A stretch of 64,000 bases of DNA from VRUE01 sp963840565 (GTDB lineage: Bacteria > Actinomycetota > Thermoleophilia > Solirubrobacterales > 70-9), in assembly GCA_963840565.1 (NCBI GenBank), contig CAWIZH010000002.1, positions 372,001-436,000 of the forward strand. The letters are read 5' to 3'. Below, in pieces: positions 49,750-58,259 of this stretch. The notes under the pieces are model-generated. The model was given only the letters and a program-made list of their open reading frames with translations, was not told the DNA's origin and made no database searches. The number at the start of each line of letters is the position of its first letter. The stretch's first letter is position 1. Made by a program: the position numbers and the translations under genes.

Positions 49750-50326
49750 GGCTGACGGAAAGCGCTGGCTCGAGGCGCGCCTGCCGGGAGCGACCGCTGC
49801 CTTCACGACCCGCACGTTCGGTTCGGCGCGGGAGAGCTTCGCGCCCCTGGCGGCCCTGGGGGTCGATCCCGAGGCGATCGTCAGTGCGTGGCAGGTGCAC
49901 GGCACGGACCTCGCCTTCCACAACGGCGGCGCTGTGCCAGCGGAGGCCGACGGCCACGTGATCGCCGACCCCGGCACGGTCGGCCTCGTCTTCGGCGCCG
50001 ACTGCCTGCCGATCGCCGGCGTCGGCCCCGGCGGAGCGGTGATTTTGCACGGCGGCCGGCGCGGCCTGGAGCAGGGGATAGCGCTCCGCGGGGCGAGCGC
50101 GGTGGGCGCCACCGCCGCCGCGATCGGCCCTGGTATCGGACCCTGTTGCTACGAGGTCGACCTCTGGAGCGAGGCCCGCCGGCAGCTGCGCGAGGCGGGT
50201 GTCGAGGAGATCCAATCCGCCGACCTCTGCACCTGCTGCGAGGCCGGGCTTTTCTTCTCGCATCGCCGCGACGGCGACCCACGGCGGCAGGCCGGGCTCG
50301 TTTGGCTCAACGGGGAGGAGGGCTGA
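49736..50326 (+). CDS. pgeF: Purine nucleoside phosphorylase / laccase-domain protein (YfiH family)
   Basis: Multicopper-oxidase-like (DUF152) protein; family members act on purine nucleosides and are linked to peptidoglycan editing. 196 aa from the ATG at 49736, somewhat short. The three zinc ligands are present: WQVHGTDL (His), GADCLPIAGVG (Cys) and ILHGGRRGLEQG (His). The usual HAGWRG motif reads HGGRRG here, two residue changes that may be real or error. IGPGIGPCCYEVD and a C-terminal DLCTCCEAGLFFSHRRDGD end the domain. It starts inside the cca 3' end and ends 1 nt before yggS. Confidence 0.85.
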   Translation: MEWREADGKRWLEARLPGATAAFTTRTFGSARESFAPLAALGVDPEAIVSAWQVHGTDLAFHNGGAVPAEADGHVIADPGTVGLVFGADCLPIAGVGPGGAVILHGGRRGLEQGIALRGASAVGATAAAIGPGIGPCCYEVDLWSEARRQLREAGVEEIQSADLCTCCEAGLFFSHRRDGDPRRQAGLVWLNGEEG

Positions 50327-50327
50327 G

Positions 50328-50961
50328 GTGCCGGGCCTGATCCACGGCCTCGAGCCGGAGAAGATCGCCGCCAACCTCGAGCGGGCGCGCGAGATCGCCG
50401 GGCCCGAGGTCGAGATCCTCGCCGCGACCAAGTACGTGCCGCTGGAGGAGATGGGGGCGCTGGCCGAGGCCGGAGTCCGCCTCGTCGGCGAGAACCGCCA
50501 GCAGGAGCTGCTCGCCAAGCACGAGCGCTGGGGCGACGCCTTCGAGTGGGACTTCATCGGCAACCTGCAGAGCCGCAAGGTCAAGCAGCTGCTGCCGGTC
50601 TGCCGCTTGATCCATTCGGTCGCCACCGACTCGGCACTGACCCAGCTCGGCAAGCACGCGCGCCCCGAGACGGAGGTCCTGGTCGAGGTCAACATCGCCG
50701 GCGAGGAGGGCAAGGGCGGCGTGGCCCCGGCAGATCTCGGCACCTTCATCGAGCGCTCCCCGGTCCGGGTCGGCGGCCTGATGACGATGCCTCCATTCAG
50801 CCAAGACCCAGAGGCGTCGCGCCCCCATTTTGCCCGTCTCGCCGGGCTCGCCGCCGAGCATGGGCTGAGCCCGTCTCTCGATGGGCACCTCGCAGGATTG
50901 GCAGATCGCGGTGGAGGAGGGAGCGACGATCGTCCGCCTCGGCACCGCGCTCTACATCTGA
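50328..50961 (+). CDS. yggS: PLP homeostasis protein, YggS/PLPBP family (one apparent frameshift)
   Basis: PLP-binding alanine-racemase-fold protein without known catalysis, involved in PLP and amino-acid homeostasis. Start GTG 50328. PLP lysine in ILAATKYVPLEEM, then VGENRQQELLAKHERWGDAF, WDFIGNLQSRKVKQLLPVCR, LVEVNIAGEEGKGG and GLMTMPPFSQDPE. The frame changes near 50880; the end reads SMGTSQDWQIAVEEGATIVR, LGTALYI and stops at 50961. Gene order pgeF-yggS-sepF is the usual arrangement near ftsZ in Gram-positives, but ftsZ is not here. Confidence 0.92.
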
Positions 50962-51027
50962 AGCATTCGCGCCTGAGCCATAATCTGTAAAGGAATCGGC
51001 CTACAAGGGCCGAAACACGCGTTAACC

Positions 51028-51576
51028 ATGGCCCTACGAGATACATGGCATCGAGCGCTGGTCTACTTCGGCCTGGCCGAGGACCACGACTACGGTCCCG
51101 AGTACGAAGACGACTTCGAGCCGGAAACGAGCTCCGAAGAGGCTTTCGACAGCGGCCGCCGCGAGTCTGGCCAGGTCCGTCGCCTGCCCAGCGCCCGCCG
51201 CTCGCGCCGCGACGAGATCGACGACATCTTCGCCGACGACGAGCCGATCCAGGCCTCGCGCACACGCACCCTGCGCCCCGTCGGCAACGGCGACTCCGAC
51301 GTTCAGGTCCACCTCGTCATCCCCCGAAACTTCAACGACGCCCAGCAGGTCGCCGACCAGTTCAAGCGCCAGGTCCCGGTCATCCTCAACCTGCAGACGA
51401 CCGATCACGAGCTCTCCAAGCGGATGATCGACTTCTGCTCGGGCCTGACCTACTCGCTTGACGGCGGCATGCAGCGGATCGCCGAGAAGATCTTCCTGCT
51501 GACGCCGCGCAACGTCGAGGTCTCCGCCGAGGAGAAGGCCCGCCTCCTCGACAAAGGCTTCTTCAACCAGTCTTAG
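51028..51576 (+). CDS. sepF: Cell division protein SepF
   Basis: Membrane-associated FtsZ partner needed for septum assembly in actinobacteria, which lack FtsA. 182 aa, intact. Amphipathic N-terminus MALRDTWHRALVYFGLAED (membrane targeting), an acidic linker of about 70 residues (EYEDDFEPETSSEE, DEIDDIFADDEP) and the C-terminal SepF core: VHLVIPRNFNDAQQVADQFK, PVILNLQTTDHELSKRMIDF, CSGLTYSLDGGMQRIAEKIF, LLTPRNVEV. A hairpin CGGCC-TACAAG-GGCCG lies just upstream (about 50998-51013), with a CATAAT hexamer at 50979. Confidence 0.94.
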   Translation: MALRDTWHRALVYFGLAEDHDYGPEYEDDFEPETSSEEAFDSGRRESGQVRRLPSARRSRRDEIDDIFADDEPIQASRTRTLRPVGNGDSDVQVHLVIPRNFNDAQQVADQFKRQVPVILNLQTTDHELSKRMIDFCSGLTYSLDGGMQRIAEKIFLLTPRNVEVSAEEKARLLDKGFFNQS

Positions 51577-51691
51577 CTCGGCTTCTCGCGAGCACAGGAT
51601 CTTCACCGCTTGGCCACTCGATGGCCACATCGGCCCTGAGCCTCGCTCCTAGGTTGCGGTTGCTTCGCCCAACCACGAACTAGGAGAAAAG

Positions 51692-53111
51692 ATGAAGCGA
51701 AAGCGTCTCGTCTTCGTTCTCGCCGCCTCGCTGGCCGTCGCCGCTCTCGGCGCCGGCACCGCGGCTGCAACCGGCTTCTTCAACCAGCACCGCGACAGCA
51801 CCAGGCGTGCCGTCGCAGCGGCTCTCGTATGACCAGCATCCCCAGAACGTGATCTTCTTCCTCGGCGACGGGATGGGGACGCAGGAGATCACCGCCGCCC
51901 GCTACTACCAGGGCGTCCACAGCAGCCTCAACGTCGACCGGATGCCGTTCACCGGGTTCGACACGACCTGGTCGGTCAAGCCAGGTGCGGGGCCGTCCTA
52001 CCTGCCCGACTATGACCCCGACTCGGCTTCGACCGGGACGATGTGGGCGACCGGCCAGAAGACGATCGACGAGCGCATCGCGCAGGGCCCGAGCACGGCG
52101 ATCAACGTCCCGGGTGCCAACCTGAAGACGGTGCTCGAGCTGGCCCAGAAGCAGGGCAAGAAGGTGGGCGACGTCTCAACCGCCGAGATCACCGACGCCA
52201 CCCCGGCCGTCCTCGCCTCGCACATTTCGCTGCGCGGCTGTCAGGGCCCGGCGGACATGGGTCCCTGCGGATTGGAGACGAAGGCCGCGGGCGGCCTTGG
52301 CTCGATCGCCGAGCAAGAGGTCGATCACAAGGTCGACGTGCTGCTCGGTGGCGGCCGCGGCCGCTTCGAACAGAAAATCACCGGCGGCCCCGACGCGGGC
52401 AAGAACGTGATCGAATCGGCTCAGGCCAAGGGCTATCGCTACGTCAGCGACGCGGCTGGGCTGAGCGCGGTGCCGAACAGCGGCAAACCCGTCCTCGGCC
52501 TCTTCAACAGCGGCAACATGTCGCTGGAGTGGAGCGGTCCGGCGGCGTCGGTCGGCAAGGGCAACACGCCGGCCCCCTGCAGCGAGAACCAGCGCCCGGC
52601 GAACGAGCCGAGCCTGGCGGCGATGACCGGCAAGGCGATCGGCCTGCTCGAAAACCGCAAGGGGTTCTTCCTCCAGGTCGAGGGAGCCTCGATCGACAAG
52701 CAGGACCACGCGACCAACGCCTGCGGGCAGATCGGTGAGACCGTCGCCTTCGACAACGCGATCGGCGTCGCTCTCGACTACCAGCGCAGGCACCCCGACA
52801 CCCTGATCGTGGTCACCGCCGATCACGCTCACACGAGCCAGATCGTCGGCGAGGACGCGGCAGGATCGGGCATCCCGACGGGCTACTCGACCAACCTGAC
52901 GACCAAGGACGGTCAGACGCTCAGCCTCACCTACGGGACCGCCGGCTACGGCGGGCCTGGCGCGGCTCCAGTCGCCGCGCCGCCGAGCCAGCAGCACACC
53001 GGGGCCGTTGTGCCGGTGTGGGGTAGCGGGCCGGGGTCGCTCGACGTTCTCGGGACTAACGACCACACGGATCTGTTTGACGTGTGGGGGGTTAGGACCG
53101 AGCGTGGGTGA
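51692..53111 (+). CDS. Secreted alkaline phosphatase (one apparent frameshift)
   Basis: Extracytoplasmic phosphomonoesterase of the PhoA superfamily. Start ATG 51692 behind AGGAG gives a signal peptide (MKRKRLVFVLAASLAVAALG, AGTAAATGFF). The frame changes near 51805. The catalytic domain follows: NVIFFLGDGMGTQEITAARY (first metal Asp), nucleophile serine in DSASTGTMWATGQKT, VEGASIDKQDHATNACGQIG and metal histidines in VVTADHAHTSQI and HTGAVVPVWGSGPG. About 472 codons. No Pho box was recognised. It separates sepF from proC in what is otherwise a conserved division-gene neighbourhood. Confidence 0.88.
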
Positions 53112-53227
53112 CCCGGTCGGGCACCTCGCCCGCGCGCTGGCTTTTTCGCGGCTGACTTGGCGGTACTCGCTTAGTGGTCTGTGCGAAAAAGATGACGCCG
53201 CGCGCGGGCGAGGCACCCGACCGGGTC
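53110..53227. terminator. Two-tier inverted repeat between the phosphatase gene and proC
   Basis: Outer arms 53110-53136 and 53201-53227 match as reverse complements in 25 of 27 positions, the two mismatches adjacent. Inside, CTTTTTCG (53141-53148) pairs with CGAAAAAG (53184-53191). It starts on the stop codon of the phosphatase gene and ends 27 nt before proC. The same design, including the CTTTTTCG inner stem, occurs before dxr. Confidence 0.6.
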
Positions 53228-53254
53228 TTGCAGGGCGCGGTTAGTGTGCCCTCC

Positions 53255-53995
53255 ATGATTGTTGGGTTCTGTGGGTCCGGGAGCATGGCGGCGGCAATGG
53301 CGCGTGGCCTGGCCGGCCAGGTAGATCGGATGCTCTTCACGGATTCAGGGTCCGGACGAGCCCGGGAACTGGCTGGGGAGCTTGGGGGAGAGGCGGTTGG
53401 CTCGAATGCCGAGCTGGCCGAGAGGTCCGATGTGGTGGTGCTCGCTGTGAAGCCGGCGAAGCTCGGTGACGTCGCTGGGGAGCTTGCCGCCGCCAAGGTG
53501 GTCATTTCGCTACTCGGGGCAACTTCACTGGGGACGGTTTCGGCGGCTTTTCCCGATGCCCAGGTCGTGCGGGTGATGCCCAATGTTGGCGTTGAGGTCG
53601 GCAAGGGCGTGCTTTGCGTCGCGGGTGAGGCGGATTCCTATGTCCTCGGCTTGCTCGGGACCCTGGGGCACGTGGTGAAGCTGTCCGATGCTCAGTTCGA
53701 TGCGGCGACGGCGGTGATGGGGTGTTCGCCCGCCTATCTGGCGCTGGCGGTCGAGGCGATTGCCGACGCTGGGGCTGCGGATGGGCTTGACGAGAGGCTG
53801 GCTCGAGAGCTGGTGGTGGAGACGGCGGTTGGGACAGCTGAGTTGCTGCGGCTTCACCATCCAGCCGATGTGCGCAAAGCCGTTGCGTCGCCCGGTGGCA
53901 GCACCGAGGCCGGCTTGGAAGCACTGGATCGCGAAGGTGCTCGCGAGGCTTTCGCGGCCGCGGTGCGGGCCTCGCTGGAGAGGATGCGCGGGTGA
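53255..53995 (+). CDS. proC: Pyrroline-5-carboxylate reductase
   Basis: NAD(P)H-dependent last step of proline synthesis. 246 aa from the ATG at 53255 (MIVGFCGSGSMAAAMARGLA); the frame is open upstream across the palindrome, which was rejected. Rossmann motif GFCGSGSMAAA, VVVLAVKPAKLGDVAGEL, VRVMPNVGVEVGKGVLCVAG and the C-terminal signature ELLRLHHPADVRKAVASPGG with STEAGLEAL. Its stop overlaps the yggT GTG. Confidence 0.93.
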   Translation: MIVGFCGSGSMAAAMARGLAGQVDRMLFTDSGSGRARELAGELGGEAVGSNAELAERSDVVVLAVKPAKLGDVAGELAAAKVVISLLGATSLGTVSAAFPDAQVVRVMPNVGVEVGKGVLCVAGEADSYVLGLLGTLGHVVKLSDAQFDAATAVMGCSPAYLALAVEAIADAGAADGLDERLARELVVETAVGTAELLRLHHPADVRKAVASPGGSTEAGLEALDREGAREAFAAAVRASLERMRG

Positions 53996-54295
53996 TCTGG
54001 CTTGCTGTCACGCGCTTCGACATCGCCGACTACGTCAGCGCGCTCTTCCTCGTCTACATCATCCTGATCTTCCTCAACATCCTCAGCTCCTGGATCCCGC
54101 GCATGCCCTACAACCGCGTCGCTGCGGGCGACGCTCGACTTCGTCAAAGAGACCACCGACCCTTACCTCAACTTCTTCCGGCGCTTCCTGCCGCCGATCG
54201 GTGGCGGTGGCTTTGCCCTCGACCTCAGCCCGATCCTCGGCGTGTTCCTGCTCTTCATCCTGCGCGCCGTCGTCGTCGGCCTGATCGAAGGGTGA
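53992..54295 (+). CDS. YggT family membrane protein (one apparent frameshift)
   Basis: About 100 residues with two hydrophobic segments. Start GTG 53992: VSALFLVYIILIFLNILSSW, IPRMPYNRV; a frame change near 54121 (an apparent extra G) then gives TLDFVKETTDPYLNFFRRFL, PPIGGGGFALDLSPILGVFL, LFILRAVVVGLIEG. The WIP and DP motifs are typical of YggT/YlmG, linked to division and osmotic protection. It lies between proC and lspA with 4-base overlaps on both sides. Confidence 0.88.
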
Positions 54296-54755
54296 GCGGC
54301 GAAGCCGCCCGCGCCTGGCGCCTGGCCGGCGCGCTCTGCGGGCTTGTCGTCGTCCTCGATCAGGCGGCGAAGGCGGCGATCGAGGCGCACCTGGTCCCCG
54401 GCCAGTACGTCGAGGTGCTGGGGCCGCTCGAATTCACCCTCTCGCACAACAGCGGCGTCGCCTTCGGCCTCGCCAGCCGGCGGCGGCACTCGCCTGGTTC
54501 TGGTTACCGCCCTGGCGCTTGGCGATCGTCGCCTATGTCTTCGCCCGCAACCCGACGCGGCCCGGCATGTGGGTGGCGGCGGGCCTGCTCGCCGGCGGTG
54601 CGCTCGGCAACCTCGCCGATCGCGTCCGCGCCGACGCCGTCACCGACTACATCCAGATCGGCAGCTGGCCCGCCTTCAACCTCGCCGACGTCTGCGTCAC
54701 CGCCGGCGTCCTGCTGCTCGCCCTCTCCTACGCGCGCGAGCCGGAGTCCAAATGA
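54292..54755 (+). CDS. lspA: Lipoprotein signal peptidase (two apparent frameshifts)
   Basis: Aspartyl membrane peptidase that cleaves prolipoprotein signal peptides. Start GTG 54292 overlapping yggT. LCGLVVVLDQAAKAAIEAHL, FTLSHNSGVAFGLAS (NSGVAFG motif), then frame changes near 54481 and 54522, and AAGLLAGGALGNLADRVRAD (first catalytic Asp in NLADR), VTDYIQIGSWPAFNLADVCV (second catalytic Asp in FNLAD). About 154 codons with four membrane helices, a normal length. Confidence 0.9.
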
Positions 54756-54757
54756 CC

Positions 54758-54804
54758 TTCCGGTGCGCCTTTTCCCCGAAATGCGTGGATAAAGCGCACC
54801 GGAA
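54758..54804. terminator. 11-bp perfect inverted repeat between lspA and rluD
   Basis: TTCCGGTGCGC (54758-54768) pairs with GCGCACCGGAA (54794-54804) around a 25-nt loop. It begins 3 nt after the lspA stop and ends 15 nt before rluD. Confidence 0.45.
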
Positions 54805-54819
54805 CGGGCAAGGCAGAGG

Positions 54820-55497
54820 ATGACGGGGGAGCTGCGCATCGTTCACGTCGACGAGGCGCTCGCCGTCGTCGACAAGCCAGCCGGGATGGTGGTCCACCCG
54901 GCGCCCTCGCACAGTGGGCCGACCCTGGTCGACGAGCTGGGCGACCTGCTCGGGGGCGGCGCCGATCCCGAGCGGCCCGGCATCGTCCACCGGCTCGACA
55001 AGGGAACCAGCGGCCTGCTCGTCGTCGCCCGCAGCGACGAGGCCCACGCGGCGTTGCAGGCGCAGGTCCAGCGGCGCGAGGTCGAACGCATCTACCTCGC
55101 TCTGGCGCGAGGCCGCCTGACTTCGCGCACCGGCACGATCGACGCGCCGATCGGCCGCGCCTCGCGCCAGCGCCACCGCATGGCCGTCTCCGGCGCCGCC
55201 TCGCGCCAGGCCCGCACCCATTTCGAGGTGCTCGAGCTGCTCAGCGCCGAGAGCTACCTCGAGGTTCGGCTCGAGACCGGCCGCACGCACCAGATCCGCG
55301 CCCACTTCGCCGCGATCGGCCATCCGCTAGCCGGTGACACCACATACGGGGGCGAGCGCAAGTACGGCCTCGAGCGGCAGTTCCTCCACGCCCACCGCCT
55401 TGCCTTTGCCCACCCGCAGACGGGAGAGCAGCTGAGCTTCGTCTCTGAGCTGCCCGCCGATCTCGCCGCCGCGCTGGGAGCGGCCCGGGCGGCCTAG
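54820..55497 (+). CDS. RluA/RluD-family 23S rRNA or tRNA pseudouridine synthase, S4-less
   Basis: Converts uridine to pseudouridine in structured RNA. 225 aa from the ATG at 54820. Motifs VVDKPAGMVVHPAPSHSG, catalytic Asp in GIVHRLDKGTSGLLVVAR, ALARGRLTSRTGTIDAPIGR and TGRTHQIRAHFAAIGHPLAG with GDTTYGG. The N-terminal S4 RNA-binding domain of RluD (about 70-80 residues) is absent and no in-frame extension is seen, so it resembles the shorter RluA type. The usual lspA-rluD order supports RluD-like ancestry. Exact target uridine unknown. Confidence 0.87.
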   Translation: MTGELRIVHVDEALAVVDKPAGMVVHPAPSHSGPTLVDELGDLLGGGADPERPGIVHRLDKGTSGLLVVARSDEAHAALQAQVQRREVERIYLALARGRLTSRTGTIDAPIGRASRQRHRMAVSGAASRQARTHFEVLELLSAESYLEVRLETGRTHQIRAHFAAIGHPLAGDTTYGGERKYGLERQFLHAHRLAFAHPQTGEQLSFVSELPADLAAALGAARAA

Positions 55498-55513
55498 TCA
55501 GCAACGACCTCTC

Positions 55514-55519
55514 TACAAT
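55514..55519 (+). promoter_or_regulatory. Candidate -10 hexamer upstream of rpsB
   Basis: TACAAT, 114 nt before the rpsB start, the best -10-like match in the 135-bp rluD-rpsB gap; no good -35 is evident. CCGGATCC occurs twice downstream (near 55557 and 55578), of unknown meaning. Confidence 0.3.
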
Positions 55520-55632
55520 CGATCGGCTCGGAAACCAACACCCGTACGTACCGACCCGGATCCTGACCGGCATTGCGCCGGATCCCGGCTAGGGCGGCGG
55601 GAAACGCACCGCCAAACAAGGAGCTTTACCCC

Positions 55633-56893
55633 ATGCCAGAGGCAGGCCTCAAAGAGCTGCTGGAGGCCGGAGTCCACTTCGGCCACCAGACCCGTCGCTG
55701 GAACCCGAACATGCGCCGCTACATCTTCGGCGAGCTGGACGGGATCCACATCATCGACCTGGTCCAGACCGAGGCGCTGCTGGAGAACGCGCGCCGCTTC
55801 GCCGGCGAGCTCGCCAGCGGCGGCGGCACCGTGCTCTTCGTCGGCACCAAGAAGCAGGCCCGTGGCCCGGTCGAAGAATGGGCCGGCCGCTGCAAGATGC
55901 CCTTCGTCAACCAGCGCTGGCTCGGCGGCCTGCTGACCAACTTCAACACGATGTCGGCGCGGATCGCCCGCCTGCACGAGCTCAACGGCTGGCGCGAGGA
56001 GGGCAAGCTGGAGCTGCTGCCGACCAAGGAGCGGATGGGGATGCTGGCCGAACTCGCCAAGCTCGAGTTCAACCTCGGCGGCGTGCGCGACATGGATCGT
56101 CTGCCCGACGCGGTCTTCGTCACCGACCTCAAAACCGAGGAGATCGCGGTGCGCGAGGCGGCGCGACTGCGGATCCCGATCATCGCCCTGGTCGACACCA
56201 ACTGCGACCCGAAACCAATCGACTTCGTGATCCCCGGCAACGACGACGCGATCCGCTCCTGCCAGCTCGTGATCGGCACGATCGGCTCGCGATCGACGAG
56301 GGCGCCGGCGCCTGGCGCGTCCAGGAGGAGAAGCGCATCGCCGTCGAAATGGAACGGCGCAAGAAGGAGGAAGAAGAGCGCAAGAAGCGCGAGGAGGAAG
56401 AGAAACTTCGGGTGGAAGCTGAGGAGGCGGCTAAAAAAGCTGCGGCTGAAGCGGCTGCCGTCAAACAGGCTGAACAGGCGCAGGCCGCTCCCGCCCAAGC
56501 AGCGCCCGCGGCACCGCCTCAGGGTTCGCAGCGCCCGGCCCCGTGTCAGCTCAGCAGCGCCCGGCTCAGGGTTCACAGGGCCCGGCTGCGGGTCCTGTCG
56601 CGGGGCAGGGCGCCTCGTCCTCGCAAGCTGCGGGCGAGGCCCCCAGCCCCACGCCACCCGCAGGCGGAGCGGCTAAAGCCAAAGCTGAGGCACCCCCCGC
56701 GGCGGCGAAAGCCCCGGAGGAGGCTAAAACTGAGCAGCCTGCGACCGAGAAAGCACCGGCGGAGCCCGCGGCGGCAGAGAAAGCTCCCGAGGAGCCAAAA
56801 GCGGCTGAGAAAGCACCGGAGCCTGTTGCCGAGGAGAAAGCTGCTGAGGAGCCCAAGGCGGAGGAGAAAGCTTCTGAGGGGGAGAGCAAATGA
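55633..56893 (+). CDS. rpsB: Ribosomal protein S2 with a very long charged C-terminal extension (two apparent frameshifts)
   Basis: 30S subunit protein. Start ATG 55633 behind AAGGAG. The S2 core is intact to about residue 217: LLEAGVHFGHQTRRWNPNMR, YIFGELDGIHIIDLVQTEAL, FVNQRWLGGLLTNFNTM, DAVFVTDLKTEEIAVREAAR, IPIIALVDTNCDPKPIDFVI. A frame change near 56285 continues into a helical K/E-rich stretch (MERRKKEEEERKKREEEEKL) and then a Q/A/P-rich segment. A second change near 56540 leads into an E/K/A/P repeat region (EKAPAEPAAAEKAPEEPKAA) ending SEGESK. About 420 residues in total against 230-300 usually. tsf overlaps by 4 bases. Confidence 0.92.
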
Positions 56894-57495
56894 GCGTTAC
56901 TGCTGCTGATGTGAAGGCGCTGCGGGATCGGACCGGGGCCGCGATGATGGATTGCAAGGCTGCCCTGACCGAGTCCGACGGCGATGCCGATCGGGCGGTG
57001 GAGATCCTGCGGGTCAAGGGACAGGCCTCTGCCGCCAAGCGGGAAGGGCGGGGGACCAACGAGGGCGTCGTCTCCTCCTACATCCACGCCAACGACAAGG
57101 TCGGGGCGATGGTCGAAGTCCAGTGCGAGACCGATTTCGTCGCTCGCAACGAGGACTTCAAGGCCTTTGCCTACGAGGTCGCGCTGCATATCGCCGCGAC
57201 CGCGCCCCAGTACGTGACGATCGAGGAGATTCCCGAGGACGAGCGCGAGGCCGAGAAGCGGGTCTTCGAGGAGAAGGCGCGCGAAGAAGGCAAGCCCGAC
57301 AACGTGGTCGAGAAGATCGTCGAGGGCCAGCTCGTCAAGTGGGGCAAGGAAGTCGCCCTGCTCGACCAGTCCCACGTCAACGCCGAGAAGCACGACTCGA
57401 AGTCGATCGAGGAGCTGCGTCAGGAGATGGCGGCGAAGACCGGTGAGAACATCCGCATCGCCCGCTTCGCCTACTTCCGCGTCGGCGACGAATAG
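56890..57495 (+). CDS. tsf: Translation elongation factor Ts, short form
   Basis: Nucleotide exchange factor for EF-Tu. 201 aa, intact. The N-terminal UBA-like domain reads VTAADVKALRDRTGAAMMDC, KAALTESDGDADRAVEILR. The core subdomain with the EF-Tu contact TDFVARNEDFKAFAYEVALH is single, as in the short EF-Ts of Thermus and other lineages, rather than the two-subdomain E. coli type. The ATG overlaps the rpsB stop; pyrH follows after 13 bp. Confidence 0.95.
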   Translation: MSVTAADVKALRDRTGAAMMDCKAALTESDGDADRAVEILRVKGQASAAKREGRGTNEGVVSSYIHANDKVGAMVEVQCETDFVARNEDFKAFAYEVALHIAATAPQYVTIEEIPEDEREAEKRVFEEKAREEGKPDNVVEKIVEGQLVKWGKEVALLDQSHVNAEKHDSKSIEELRQEMAAKTGENIRIARFAYFRVGDE

Positions 57496-57508
57496 GCTCG
57501 CGGCCTAG

Positions 57509-58243
57509 ATGGCCAACGATCCGCAGTTCAAACGCATCCTGCTGAAGCTCTCGGGCGAGGCGCTGATGGGCGACCTCGATTACGGCACCGATGCCGCCGA
57601 GGTGCAAGCGGATCGCCGAGCAGGTCGCCGAGATCCGCGCCCGCGGGGTCGAAGTGGCGATCGTCGTCGGCGCCGGCAACATCTACCGCGGCCTCGCCGC
57701 GGCCGCCAAGGGCATGGACCGGGCGACCGGCGACTACATGGGGATGATGGCGACCGTGCTCAACGCGCTGACCCTGCAGGACGCGCTGGAGAGACGGGGG
57801 AGCACACGCGGGTGATGTCGGCGATCGACGTCAAGGAGGTCGCCGAGCCCTACATCCGCCGCCGCGCGATGCGCCACCTGGAGAAGGACCGCGTGGTGAT
57901 CTTCGCCGCCGGCACCGGCAACCCGTTCTTCACCACCGACACCGCGGCCGCCCTGCGCGCCCTGGAGATCCACGCCGAAGCGATCCTGATGGCCAAGAAC
58001 GGGGTCGAGGGGGTCTATGACTCCGATCCGGCGACCAACCCCGACGCCAAGTTCATCCCCGCGATCGGCCACCGCGAAGCGATCGAGCGCGACCTCAAGG
58101 TGATGGACTCGACCGCGCTCTCGCTCTGCATGGACAACGACCTGCCGATCTACGTCTTCAACATGGGAGACGCGGGCAACATAGATAGGATCGTCAGCGG
58201 CGAGAGGGTGGGCACGCTGGTCTCCAGCGCGCCCGCCGGATGA
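57509..58243 (+). CDS. pyrH: UMP kinase (two apparent frameshifts)
   Basis: Phosphorylates UMP to UDP. Start ATG 57509 (MANDPQFKRILLKLSGEALM). Frame changes near 57603 and near 57795 enclose the middle section IAEQVAEIRARGVEVAIVVG, AGNIYRGLAAAAKGMDRATG, DYMGMMATVLNALTLQDALE. The C-terminal part reads VIFAAGTGNPFFTTDTAAAL, ILMAKNGVEGVYDSDPATNP and VMDSTALSLCMDNDLPIYVF. Full length is about 244 codons, normal for the family. Essential gene, so the breaks are taken as errors. Confidence 0.93.
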   Translation: MANDPQFKRILLKLSGEALMGDLDYGTDAAEVQADRRAGRRDPRPRGRSGDRRRRRQHLPRPRRGRQGHGPGDRRLHGDDGDRAQRADPAGRAGETGEHTRVMSAIDVKEVAEPYIRRRAMRHLEKDRVVIFAAGTGNPFFTTDTAAALRALEIHAEAILMAKNGVEGVYDSDPATNPDAKFIPAIGHREAIERDLKVMDSTALSLCMDNDLPIYVFNMGDAGNIDRIVSGERVGTLVSSAPAG

Positions 58244-58259
58244 CGAGGACGGGAGCCCA

